Of a stretch of DNA of 64,000 bases, positions 46,101 through 58,248 are shown piece after piece. The notes beneath the pieces are model-generated. The model made no database searches, was not told where the DNA came from, and saw only the letters and a list, made by a program, of their open reading frames with translations. A program made the position numbers and the translations under genes. Source of the stretch: Atherinomorus stipes (lineage: Eukaryota; Chordata; Actinopteri; Atheriniformes; Atherinidae); NCBI GenBank assembly GCA_023101725.1, contig JALJCO010012682.1, positions 930,001-994,000 of the forward strand, given 5' to 3'. Each line of letters starts with the position of its first letter. Position 1 is the first letter of the stretch.

Positions 46101-49100
46101 TACATGCAGCATGGGCCCCTGGTTTGTCCAAGCTTTCTGCACACCATGATGCCAGATAAATTATCTTGACTTGATGGGCTGATTAAAGGTTCAATAATTT
46201 GATTTGGATTAAAAAAAATTGATCCCCCCCCTGTGATTTCATTGAAGAGGTTGAAATTCACTTTTGCTCCACAGGAGCAGCTGAATAATTTTAATGAAGC
46301 TCATTATAAGAGGCAGTTGGACATTGATAGCATTTGATTTTTTTAATGCTTTTTCTGTCATGCATGGCTGAAAGGACAGACCTCTACTGAACAGCTTTGC
46401 ATTAAGCTGATAATGTGTCATTTAAATACATAAAATCCCAATGTAATAAGTAACCTTTTTAACAAAACAAAGGAAACCTTTTCTTGACCTACATACTGAA
46501 TACTATCAGGATTCCCAGGCCAGGATGTGTGAAAGCTCTGTGAGCAATTAACTGAAAGCTCTTTGTTAATAGATCCACAGTAGGTCTCACTTGCTCATCA
46601 ATAAGGGGGGAAGGGTTTTATTTCGATTTTGATGGTGAAAGACGGGGTTGTTTATCTACCTTCGATGGGGCTTTCTGCAGAAAACAGTAAAAGTTCTTTA
46701 TTAGAAATTCTCAGCTAAAGCTATTAGCTGAGTCAACAGCTTTCCAACTATAAGGGCAAGTGTTGTGTGTAGGTGATACAGTTGACTGTTTATCCAGTTT
46801 GGCCGGTAAAGATTGAGAAATCGTTGGTGTTGCAACATTTGCTCGTCAAAGGGATGTCTGCACAAATGTCGATAGAAAGTGTGAGAAAGTGCAAGAAAAA
46901 ATTAAGCGAGCACAAACGATAAACTTTAACTTACATACACACCTTTGTGTTGACATTTAGAGATTTGTTTGTCATTGTGTCTTTTTATTGTGTCTGCCAT
47001 TTTTTAAAAATTATAAATACAATCTAAGAAAAAGTCGAAAGTTGAGAATTATTTTGCCAGAATCATATCGAGATGGAAAGAACCAGTATAGGTGGGAATA
47101 CAACAGCCAGAGAACTGCGGGAAGTGGTTCAAAGACTTGAAATAGCAGACATGTGTGCAGCTAAAGCACTAAATAAGAGAAATGATTAAATAGGGAATAA
47201 ATCCAAGTTCTAATGCTTATTCTTTAAATACAATCCTGTCCAAGACCACTGTGAAAAAGATCCCCAGAACAAACAAACCACATGGGATTTTAAATGGATT
47301 CTCAATTTATTTCTAATTATCTCTCTCTTTTTCAAAGTCGCATTAAAATAATATCAGGGTACTAAAACATCCAGACCTTTAGATGATGTACAGAGAAATT
47401 CAGCTTATTTTGAGCAAAAGTTTGACAACAGAGGGAAAAGAAACTCCCATTAACAGAAAAAAACGCCTTCAGAACCAGTTAGGAAGCCCATCCACATCGA
47501 CCTGTTGGAGTTAAGACAATCTGGACTGACAACAAAGGGAACCGTTGCATCTCATTTTGACGCAGCTGTCGAATTGTGTGTCAGCCTTTGCTGTTAAAAT
47601 AGTGTTTTTACCATAAACACATAGAGAGTTACAGTTAGTACAGCAACCAACTGATTATCATTTCCCATAGAGAGTAATGTTGTGGTTATTAGCTCCAAGT
47701 TGGATCATGTTGCCATGCCAAAGGAGAATATTTGTTAAAAGCACAGAGTGGTACAATAACATACCACTGAAGTAAAGCACCTATGAGAAAATTCCATTAT
47801 TTTGACAAATCACAAGCATGGTCACTGAAGCGTTTAATCCTGTCAAATACAAAAACACCCTTTGTTGTTTAAAACACACATGCTTGTTTGAATTTACAAC
47901 ATGTTAAAATAAAAAACAAGCTTGAACTGGAAGACACTGACTCTAATAATAGTTCACAGATAGCAAGAGTTCATCAGCTGCAGCTGCAATAACAGATTTG
48001 TAATGAGTAAATGGGGATAATGGGTGGAAAAAAACACAATCAAGTTAACACATGTGTGTAGAGCTCATTTAGTATTTCCTACCAATCAACTTGAATCTTC
48101 CCTATAGCATCATCATGCAGCTTTCAGAGCTTTTTAGAAGGACAATGACCTCCCAGCAGGCTTTTCTGCACAGTTGCACTCACACGACCCATGCATTTTT
48201 AACCTCCAATGTCCCGCTGGTTGGCGGACGGAGGGGGAGTGATTGAGAAATAACTTGTCACATTAAACTGCACGAAGAACAAAGTTCATTTATTTAATCC
48301 CCATGGTGCAGATTATCATCAGAGAATATTCAGACCCCCCCCCCCCCCCCCCCTTTCCCCCCTCACATTAAAAACAAGTTTTTACCGCCATTATAAACCT
48401 CAAATACCTCTTGATGATAAAGTAAACATATCATTTTGCCCTGGAGGAAGTTTTAGTTAATATATTTTGTATCTGTCCTGAGCAGTCTTCCTACATGACC
48501 TGTTCTTTCCTGCTTTTTAAAAATCAAACTCCACAAATCAATGTTGGAGAGGTCATCTTTAGCATAATACAGTATTAATATCATTAAGATCCTTATTTTT
48601 TGTGTCACTTGACCTATATAATGCAGTGGACCACTGCTAGGAAGTGGTTTCTTTTAAATCCAAAAATATGCACCTAAACCTAACCAAGAAATCATGCCAC
48701 GTAATACAAACCCTCGGTCTTAAGTTCCTGCAACCTGTTAGCTTTGCTTTTGTCCTGGACCTCAGAGCGTAGAAATATCTCAAAGGGTATTGTGACAAAC
48801 AGGTGCCACCTGAATCAAAATGTCAAGTGATGAGAAAATGACATGTGTAAACCCATAAAATAAAGTCTGATCAAACTGAGTCTAAATACAATAACTTTTA
48901 AATAGATTTAGTTTTCCTTTCTTCACCAAAAACCCTGAATTAATATAACTTCCTGGGGGCGGGAAAAGTATGTGAACTTCTTCTCTAACAAGGTCTCTTT
49001 AAGCTATTTGAAGTCAGCTGTTCCAATTAAAGCACTACAGAGCTTTTGCAGTTTTCTCAGTGACATGCCCTATGTTAACGGCTAAACTAGCATCCATCTT

Positions 49101-52100
49101 GCATCCTACCTGCACTGTGCGCTCACTCCAGCCAGCGAAAGACAGTCTTATCTTAACTCTCATCTTATCTCTTGTTCTGTCCCTTCCTCACTTTATTTTT
49201 TTTCTCTTCTTCCGATATTATTTTCTTGGCTTTCTTTGCTGAATCCGCTATGATGTGCGTTGAAAACATCCGGTGTGTTCATATCCGTTTGCTCGCACGT
49301 GACGCGGTGCGCAACCAATACTCTGCTAATAATAATAAAAAAATTGTAATTTAGCGAATTAAAATATTTCTTTTGAACTGTGATCGTAAATAATAATTTG
49401 AAAAAAACAAATAAACAAAACTGTCCCAGACACATTAGAGCATCTTTCCCATGAACAGTGGACCAACATACCTGTCAACAGGTGTAGAAGTCATTAAGAA
49501 CATTTTACCACAGTAGCACAGTAGGAGTCATTTCTGATGGTGTGCTCAGGGAATAGCAGGTTTAAAAACTGAAAGAAAGGGATTTGGTACAAAATAATAG
49601 TTTTTAGGGGTTTGTGATATTGTATTGATATTTAAAAAACACTGTCATTATTTTTACTCAAGAAATCTCGTTAGATCTTGTTGTTCCGTGAGCACTGGTC
49701 CAGCATGTAGAAAAGTCAGTTATTCCAAAAGCACTTCATATCCCAGCATTATTTTAAGAGACTTGTGACTACGGTGCAGCTGCTGCTGCTACAGACTGAC
49801 TTGCATTGAAGCTGCTTATAATATGTCTGGTTTTAAGTTGTTGGTTAAGTTACCAAGTTGTCAGAAATATTACAGTTACCTCCTAGCATCTGATATATGG
49901 CAGCATTGCTGATATTTAATGTCCCTTTGAAAACTAATTGCTTTGAGGTGAGACTCCACGTTATTTAAGTGAATGAATCACACCTGGTGCACCTTTTTTT
50001 GACACATACAGTAGCTTTAAGTACTATGTAGTAAACACAGTATCACAAAATATTATCTTGCATATACTGTAGTATCGCAATATATGATATTGCTGCTCCT
50101 GTATCGTGATACATATATCACCAGATTCTTGCCAATACACACCCCCAATAGCTTACTGCATCAGTGTCTAATATTATAACATCTCTCTTTAATTAATCCC
50201 CCCCCACACCCACTGAATACATCAGCTGCAGCACAGAATGAGGGAAAAACCATTTCTGTCACAAAATTAATTGTAAAATAAGTCTTGTTTATTGACAAAG
50301 TGTTAACTCTGTATGTGCGCAGAGAGGAAGTGGTATCTGGATTGAGGATGGCGATGGAGGAAAGGTTAAAGGAGAGCCATCAAGGGACTTTGCCAAGGTT
50401 TGTAAGTCTGGAAGTTGTTTACAAAAAATACCCCAGTAATAATAACAGTCAACTGGTTTTGTACTGATGTTTTATTTCCTGCTTGTAGCTTTATGAGCTG
50501 GATAATGACCCACAGCGGAAGGAGTTTCTTGATGAACTCTTTGTCTTTATGCAGAAAAGAGGTAATTTCCCCATTTTGTTTGAACTATATGCACACACCT
50601 TTGATTTTTGTGAGCATCAAATTATTGAAAAAAAAAAAGTTTCCTATCTTTTTTTAAAAAAATAAAAAAAATGTGATTAGAAATTAAACACTGAAGGTGA
50701 AGATTCAGATGAACAGTGGAGAGAATTATGCTAAATAATCTGTGAATGAATTTAACATGAATAGGAAAATATTAAAATGCATTCAGTCTGAAATTTCCAG
50801 TAAAATTACTCATCCAAAGGTTGCTTTGCTTTTGACCAGTTGGTAGCAAAATTACTTAATATTCACTGAACAAATGTTAACTCTACAAGTTTGGACATGG
50901 GGGACAAAATGCATGACTGTCATCAAGGGTATTTTCCAGTTTTGCATGTTGTGTAGTATTTCCTATGTATATGCAAATACTTAAATTTTCTAAAATCAAG
51001 AAATTTTTACTAAAATCCCAGTAATCAGTAGAAATACAGTATGGTTTAAATAGACTTGGAAACTTTCAAATATACTCTTGTCTGCAGTGTAAATCCTCTA
51101 GACACCTGTCAGCATCTAGTGCTACAGGTAAGGAGACACATGCCATTTAGTCCAATAATAACAAATTCCTGGTCAGTCTAAGAAAATGCTGCCACACTTC
51201 TTTACTCGTGTGAGCGAAGTTCATGGCCTCAGAAAATAAACTGTGTCTCAGGCATGAGTTCATCTTAAGCACAAAGTAATCTTATTTCTACGGCTGCTTT
51301 TTAGTCCCCTTCATTAATTGGCTTTTCTCCAAATCGGGATTGGAGGGGTTAGCTGTCAACCCTATAACTGGCAGACATGCAGGGCTCTAGCATCACCCCC
51401 TCCCCCTCCACTCAAATCAATGCAGCAACAAAAGCTGCTGTTGTGGAATTATCCCCTCCCCCATCCATCTGAAATAAGCTTCATTGGACAACTCCATTTA
51501 CACAGATTATACATGGTAAGCCTCATTACCTAACATTGACCTCAGACTTTCAGGTGTGCTAATCAGAATATTTTCTTATCCTTTACTTCTCCCTTAAGCT
51601 TCTTCTAATAGTACTCTAAGATAACCACTCTTGATTGTTATCAGCCTATGAGTGTGTCACTACATTTCATTGTATTTCCTCTTTTTTTTTTGTACTCAGG
51701 AACTCCCGTGAACCGCATCCCCATTATGGCAAAACAGGTGTTGGACTTGTACAAGCTTTATAAGCTTGTAACAGAGAAGGGGGACTTGTGGAGGTTATTA
51801 ACAAGAAGATCTGGAGAGAGATCACAAAAGGTCTCAATCTCCCCACATCCATCACCAGTGCAGCCTTCACCCTGCGTACTCAGTAGGTGTTCCTGAGATT
51901 CCTCACGGAAACAAAGTGGCCTTAAAATATAAAATGAGATTTATAAGGTTTTTATGACTGTTAATATTTAAGTGATCTAAATAAGTTAAATCTCTTTTTC
52001 TAGATGTATGCAATGAAGCCATTATTTTTGGATTTTGTAAAGTACTCCGAAGCCTAATTTATAGTCATCCGTAAAGTGCTCTATGTAGGTTACGGAGAGC

Positions 52101-53517
52101 CCTCTACGTCGTCTCCAACTGCACGAAATATTTTTTAAGTGTCCGTCACTCCGTCAAGGGACGACGGAGACGGCGAAGGGTTTGGATTGGTCTACCACTA
52201 CGTAAACACTAGCAGCACCATTTTTAAACCGGCTAGCCTACGAAGACGCAGATATGAGTCCAACCGAAGAACGTTTGGCTGAAGAAGTGAGGAAATACCA
52301 AAATCGCCCCATCGTCTTTATCAAATCCTTATTTATCAAAAGTATCTCTGTTATTCAGCTGCAGCAACAGCAATAGTCTTTCTCTCTCGGACGCCATTGC
52401 TCACTGTAACCAGAAGCAAAATAACCACTGATGTTACCGACCATCGGCATCATATAGTAGATCAGTCTTGCGTATCGACCCCTACTGATCAGGCGGGAAA
52501 TTGCACTCTGTATCCAGCACCATGACGGAGAACTATGAAGGCTGGAGGGGCCTCCGTTACGCAGTTGGATAACGCATTACACAGTCGGAGAAGTATACTG
52601 TAGCCTTAAAGGGACTTATGTGATTCTCTAAACTATAAAATATTTTCATTCTTCCTTACAAGGGGGACTAGAGCTCATTTGCTAAAACTGGCTGGAAATG
52701 ATGGTGCACCGAGTCTGTGGGATGTTTGTTACTGCTCAAGATTATTGGACACAGCAGTGAGCTGAAAAAAATAGATGTGCACCAGTTAAAAGTTTGCATG
52801 TTAAATGAACTGGTTGATGTGTCAAACTTTGACTGGTACTGGTACATTATTAGACATACGCCTCATGCATTTGCCAGTTTGCACAAATCACAACAAGCAG
52901 CAGTCATTTCTTCTTCTAGACAGATAAGAAACTGACAGATCCCTATGTCTACTTGATTCATCCACTCGATATTATGCATATCTGCAGAGTTTAATGCCAA
53001 TTCATGTCAGTTACATTGAGTTATTTAAGCCTTGTTTGTGTAGTATCTTTTAAAATCTTAAAACAACTAAAATTATCATGAATTATCTGAAATATGGAAT
53101 AAAACCCCACTTCATTTGTATGATTTAAAATATTTAGAATGCTTCTTTTAACGCTAGTTAAATGTTAGGTCTATTTTTCCCCTACATGCATATAATCATT
53201 TGCATGTGGGTCTTTTCCTTGTAGGTATATGAAATACCTGTACCCATTTGAGTGTGAGAAGAAAGGTCTGAGCTCTCCAGGTGAGCTGCAGGCAGCAATC
53301 GACAGCAACCGCAGAGAGGGTCGACGTCCCAGCTACACGAACAGTCTTTACCGCTACTCCCCTTCCCCAAGCTCTGTTCCACATGCACTCCTGTCTTCAC
53401 CCACGATGCACACCACCCCAATCACACACAACGGCCTGAGCACATCCACTAATACAAGTTTGAAAAGAAATACAGGTATACTCAAATTTTTTGTTCGAAT
53501 TAATTTTTTTCTTTTCC

Positions 53518-53552
<35 letters not shown>

Positions 53553-54859
53553 TTAAAGTCACCTTTATATTGTAATATCAATTTATACCAGTCCATTTGT
53601 TTAAACTGCAACAGCATAACAGTTGAACTCATCTATTTATGCCCTTAAGAGTCCTAATTTAGTGCTGCCATGACTCATCTTACTGCGTGATGCAGAGTTC
53701 CTGGGATCTCTTGTGGTTTAGATGTTTCAGATGCCTTTTTTCAGATGGATCATAAAATGGTTATTTTTAGTTCAGCATTTATGCAAACTGCAATGACAGG
53801 GTTGGCATGCATCTTATAGACAAAATATCCTCTCACATCTCTGATTTTTAGGATAATTGAAATGATTTTCCCTTTTTTTTTTCTTTCTTTCTTTTTTTTT
53901 TTCACAAAATAAAATCAGATGAGCCAGCCACTCCTGTAATACCCAGGCTGCCTGTGGCTCTTGGACTAGGGCAGCAGCAACAACAGCTGGCACAAGCTGC
54001 CACATTAGAGCATCTCAGAGAGAGACTGGATCGAGCAGCAGGTGGAGCTGCAGCAGATGGTCCGGAGAAGAAAATAATGCGGCTTGCGGAAGAGCAGCAG
54101 CGCATCATGCAGCAGGCCCTCCAGCAGAACCTCCTGGCTATGGCCTCTCATTTCAATCCCATGAACCTCAAACTTAACAATGGGCACGGTGAGTTGCCCC
54201 TGGAGCTGTGCTTCTTTTTCATCACTGATCATTGTTGAATGATAACTTTGCTGTCACTGAGGAAAAGGCTGTTAACTGAAATCTTTGTCTTGCAGAAAGA
54301 AAGCAGGATTTGTCACTGAGTATCTCTACCAATGGACCAGCCAGTATCAGTGTATCTGTGGAGGTCAATGGAACAGTTTACTCAGGTGAGTAATGGTTAG
54401 ATGGTTTAGAGGTTGTATCAGAGCTCATTTCCACTTTTTTATTGGCAGCATCAATGCAGAAAAGAACACAGAGGTTTTAGAGCAACATACAGTGCATTGA
54501 CTTAACAGATTGTTTTTTCTTGGGACTTCTATGCATTTTATGACTAAGGAAGACAAGGGTGCAAGTAGGGCACTGGCCCGCCTGCAGACCTGACTTGTTA
54601 CCAAGTTGAGAATGTTGGAGCAATATTTTTGTTTTGGTGCGACAGATGTTTTATATGCACAATGACAAAACATTCTACCTTTCTACTGTTTATATTCTTC
54701 TGTGATATCTGTGCTGTAGGTATGCTGTATGCCCAAAAACCAGCTGTTCCGGTGTCATCACAGACCATAACCCCAGCGGGAACAAGTGGCTTCAGTGCCC
54801 TCTCCTCCTCACACAGCCCTTCTTCTTCATCGTCCACCTCCTCAAAGGGACCAAACTGA
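43156..54859 (+). CDS. arid3b: ARID3B-like transcription factor, nine coding exons, one base missing in ARID exon
   Basis: A nuclear DNA-binding protein of the ARID3 (Bright/dead ringer) family. Coding exons: 43156-43182, 43787-44389, 50323-50397, 50489-50561, 51700-51882, 53225-53475, 53919-54188, 54296-54385 and 54720-54859 (stop TGA). Exon 2 encodes a Gln-rich helix, an Ala-rich run and a long Glu/Asp tract. Exons 3-6 encode the extended ARID domain: SRDFAK, YELDNDPQRKEFLDELFVF, MQKRGTPVNRIPIMAKQVLD, then YMKYLYPFECEKKGLSSPGE. Exons 7-9 encode the REKLES region (LEHLRERLDR, EEQQRIMQQALQQNLLAMA, SISVSVEVNGTVYSGMLYAQ) and a Ser-rich end. All junction phases agree except exon 5. It is 183 bp where 184 is needed, because five G stand at 51779-51783 where the conserved EKGGLVEVINKK requires six. 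With that base the protein would be 570 residues, near human ARID3B. As written the frame is lost inside the ARID. ARID3B over ARID3A/3C is from synteny with COX5A. Confidence 0.92.
44390..50322 (+). other. long ARID3B intron 2, no gene seen
   Basis: Nearly 6 kb of intron without a recognisable exon, RNA gene or bounded transposon. A 19-base C-run lies at 48335-48353. Confidence 0.5.
52049..52608. mobile_element. decayed DNA transposon with MADF-like coding fragment, ARID3B intron 5
   Basis: The ends are loosely inverted (aagcctaatttatagtcatc at the left, gagaagtatactgtagcctt at the right). They resemble the ends of the larger element at 58249-60019. An ATG at 52254 opens MSPTEERLAEEVRKYQ. 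This looks like the start of a MADF domain of the kind carried by PIF/Harbinger-type elements, but it stops soon after. Non-functional copy. Confidence 0.5.
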
Positions 54860-56275
54860 GGCTTTTGAAAATGTTCTGAGCAAAATGATAACATGCTTCA
54901 CTTCATATACCTCTCTTGTCAGACGAGAACTAAATGAACTTCAGGGAAAATCAGCTGCAACCCAGGAGGCCATCCATGTTTTTCCATTATCGTCCTTTAA
55001 TTATTCTAAATCTTTGAAATGATTCATGTCAAGAATACATTAGTGTTTAACCTCACAGCCGACACAGCGACTGGATCAGTTTACATTAGTGCCTGTTAGC
55101 GTTTTAATGTAGGGGCATTCTTGTACAAGGATTGTTCAGAAGTGTCTTTAGAGCAGAAAATGACATGGTGATGATCACTGCTAGGCCTGGTCAGGCGCCT
55201 GCTACATTTATAACTATTTTTCCAGTAACTCTGTTGTAGCTTTTGTATAATCGTCAGTAGAGGGATGTGGTTGCCAAAATGCAGCTAATGAAGACCAAAA
55301 CGCCTTAGCTCAATGTCAGAACTCCTGTCTGTAAGTTTCATTGGAGACATTTTGTATCCCACAAGGTGATCATTTGGTTACACTTGAGGGAAAGCTCAGT
55401 TTTTGCTTCTCACAGCAGATTTCAGGGAATATGCACACAGCTCTCACTGAATCGTTGCATCTCCTAAAGAAGATGGATTCAAGTTGATTTATTGGTTTAT
55501 TTTACCTTTTTATTTTTGTATTTAATCATTTAGCTCCTATTTGTTGAACATTTATTTTATGTCAGCTGTGAATCAAAGACAGCGAAAGACAGAGTTTAAG
55601 CAGGGAACTACAGTATATATAGAAATGGACTAATACAACATTTACCTCAATTAACTTCCCTTATTGGTAAGTTTCTCAGACTCAGATTTATACTATATCT
55701 CATAATATATAGCTGTGTTATATTTGTATAAATGCAGAGAATGTATGGTTGATGACCTCAAGTTTTGGGTAAATGAATACTGATACAGTGCTACCTCACT
55801 CCATAAGAAATATGCAATGCTAAATGTAGCATGTTCATCATTTGGCTGTGTGCTGAATAATTTGTAAGTGGACAATCAAGTAAAGTAGATGTATCTTTTG
55901 AAACAAATGCCACTGTGAACATGACAACTGGAAAAAAAACAAACAGAAAAATCAATGTTCAATTCTGTGCTGATCTTGGGTTAACATGTTTCTTGGATAT
56001 GTAGCCATGTTAAATAAAATAATTGTGTGGTGTAGACTGTTGTGTTTTTGAACCCTCAGGGTTTGTATTAAAGCCACAGTTATGCTGCAATTCAAAAGCC
56101 ATGCAGTAGTTAAAGCATCACGTCTGCTCTGGTGACGATACTACTGAAAATGATAATCGTGAGTTTCAGCTCACAGTTTCTCATGTTTTGCATCATTTTC
56201 ATTGCTCTTTTATGATTATTATTCCCTGCTACATTTTTAATAGGCTATATGCACAACTCCCCTACTTCCTGAACT
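54860..56275 (+). other. arid3b: ARID3B 3' UTR and following DNA
   Basis: No further coding exon. AATAAA at 56013-56018, about 1.15 kb after the stop codon, is a reasonable transcript end. Confidence 0.5.
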
Positions 56276-57321
56276 TAAAGGTACAGTGTGTTTTAAACAA
56301 AAAAAAAATTGTGTTCAAAGGTCAATGACAGAAAAATGTGATATTTCATTCAAAACTGTTTCTACTGATGTAATTGCTGCACTAGAATAACTATTATTGT
56401 TGCCAACTTAGCGACTTTTTAGACCCCTCTAGAGACTTTTTTCAAAAAAGCACCTAGCGACAAATCTAGCAACTTTTCATGGTGATCATGGCAGATAAAG
56501 TTTATATAGCTCCACCTGTTCATCGGGAGCTGCCTCCCGTCAGCCCCTCCCCTCCCCGTTTCCCAGCACTCACTCACTACTCCCGCTGTCCTTTTGCAGA
56601 CAGCAGCCCTGCTGAGCTGCTGTAAGAAGACCACACCTCCTCATCCAGATTATTTCCCATGGTGCCTTGTGGCACAACTGGGTCTTCTTTGCACCATGAC
56701 TCAAATGTGTATGTTGCCCCTTCAGTACCATTGTAAATTGACATTGTAGCATGTCAAGAATAAATATATGGGATGCTAGTATATGATACGGCGCATGAGC
56801 TAAATCAATTGTTGATGCCATTTAGCAATTGCTGGCGTTTTGTTTGGGCGAGCCAATAGAGACTTCTCTCCATAGAGAGTTGGCAACAGTAACTGTTATG
56901 TTCATTTTCTTAGACCGAGTCATTTATATCTACTTGCTGTGGGGTGCACATACATGGAGGCTGCCATATTTGTTCCACCATTTTTACTGTGGTGTCCCTG
57001 AATGGACAAAATGTGTGTGAAGTAAGAACCCTCTGAACTTTAAAACCTCCATACCAGCTTTGTTTAGTGGGAGTAACAGCACTTTTTTGGGATAAGTAAT
57101 GCCTTAAAAGACATAAAAAAGTAGTTACTCATTGTACAGCTACACCTGTGACCACTGGATCCATGCACAGATTTCTGCCTGGGAGAATTTTGGCCACTAA
57201 CAGCCACCATACATTCGTAGCAGTGCTTGGAATATGAAGTAATTTGAAGGCAAGCATCTTCTCTTTCAAATAACCATCTTTACCACTAGATGTCAGTAAT
57301 ATTATACACTGTACCTTTAAA
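56276..57321. mobile_element. dispersed DNA element carrying a nested insertion
   Basis: The left end reads ttaaaggtacagtgtgt and the right end acactgtacctttaa, an inverted pair. The flanking parts match 33690-34190 closely. The extra 494 bp in the middle (56397-56890) is a separate inserted element. Confidence 0.75.
56397..56890. mobile_element. hAT-like element nested in the dispersed repeat
   Basis: The ends read tgttgccaact (56398-56408) and agttggcaaca (56878-56888), an exact 11-bp inverted repeat. The flanks carry aactatta and aactgtta, an imperfect 8-bp duplication. The partner copy at 33.7 kb lacks this segment (agctgttatatg at the junction), which shows it is an insertion. No transposase frame remains. 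Confidence 0.75.
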
Positions 57322-57362
57322 GCAGCTCTTTGTTTCCTGTCTTTCATTACTGGACAAATGTA

Positions 57363-58185
57363 TTAAAGGAGTCATCACCCGGAAATCCCACTTTTTCAAG
57401 TTAAAACGTGTATTGGAACAGGACCTCAGTAAAAACGTGCCAGAAACTCCGGAAAGTGAAAGTGACTTCGTTTTTGAGTGCAGGCTCTCTCTTCTCACCA
57501 GAATCGGCCACAAGAGCGCGCTCTCCACAGTACACGGTTTGGATTTTTTCCCCCGAATGACGTGAACTAGAGAGGCTGCTAGCTGCTAAGCTAGCCTCTT
57601 TAGCACCACCTGAAAGCAGCTGATTACCTGCCGCGGAGTAGTTATGAGACCAGCTTTGTCAGAGAGGGCGACGACAAAGGGGAGGGGGCTGTAATTGCCG
57701 TGCTGAGCTGATAAATTCATGAGTTTTCAGTGCTCTAACAGGAGGGACAGCACTACCAGGAACCACTATGGCAGTGGATTATATTTATCAGTGAGGATGT
57801 GCAGTCGATAAGTGTTGCTGCTTGTGTAACTTATTATCTTTTGTGTAAGAGACCAGTAAACGATGGTAGACCAGTTAACGAACGGACAAGCTGCTAATGT
57901 AGCTACAAAAGCTAACACTGCTTAGTTAACTTCACGTCAGACGTCCGCTCCTTATATTCATCAGTCCAGCCCTTTTACTCTGCGGATCCTCTCTATCAAC
58001 CGTACCGTTCTGTTTTTATCACATTTTCCTCTGTTGGGACAACATTTTCCTTCACTTGCTCTGTCCTGATAAAACTTTGTTTTGACTTTGACGTTTGCCT
58101 CGTGAACGCGCTTACAGACAGGTCTAACTCTTGTGCGTATTCTCGCGACAAACAAAAGTTGGGGATAAAAAGAGATTAAAATGAT
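57363..58185. repeat. dispersed repeat (partner in PKM intron)
   Basis: Begins ttaaaggagtcatcacccgg and ends near ttaaaatgatcacctttct, imperfect inverted ends. It is closely similar to 9107-10027 in the same orientation. Open frames here are chance frames shared only because the DNA repeats. Confidence 0.75.
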
Positions 58186-58248
58186 CACCTTTCTAGGAGA
58201 ATAGGAATAATCTCAGGTTTCTTTTTAGCACTGTATCCAGGCTGGCTA

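Noticed and set aside
52717..52935. Open frame of 72 codons in ARID3B intron 5
   Set aside because: No similarity recognised, no splice sites in phase with the ARID3B exons; likely chance.
53229..53648. Long open frame continuing past ARID3B exon 53225-53475
   Set aside because: The donor g|gtatac at 53475 and the matching acceptor at 53918 keep the frame and the conserved protein. The extension is an A/T- and T-rich intron read-through.
57290..57565. Open frame of 91 codons and its antisense partner
   Set aside because: It lies in a repeat also present in the PKM intron, where the frame is not preserved, so it is chance coding.
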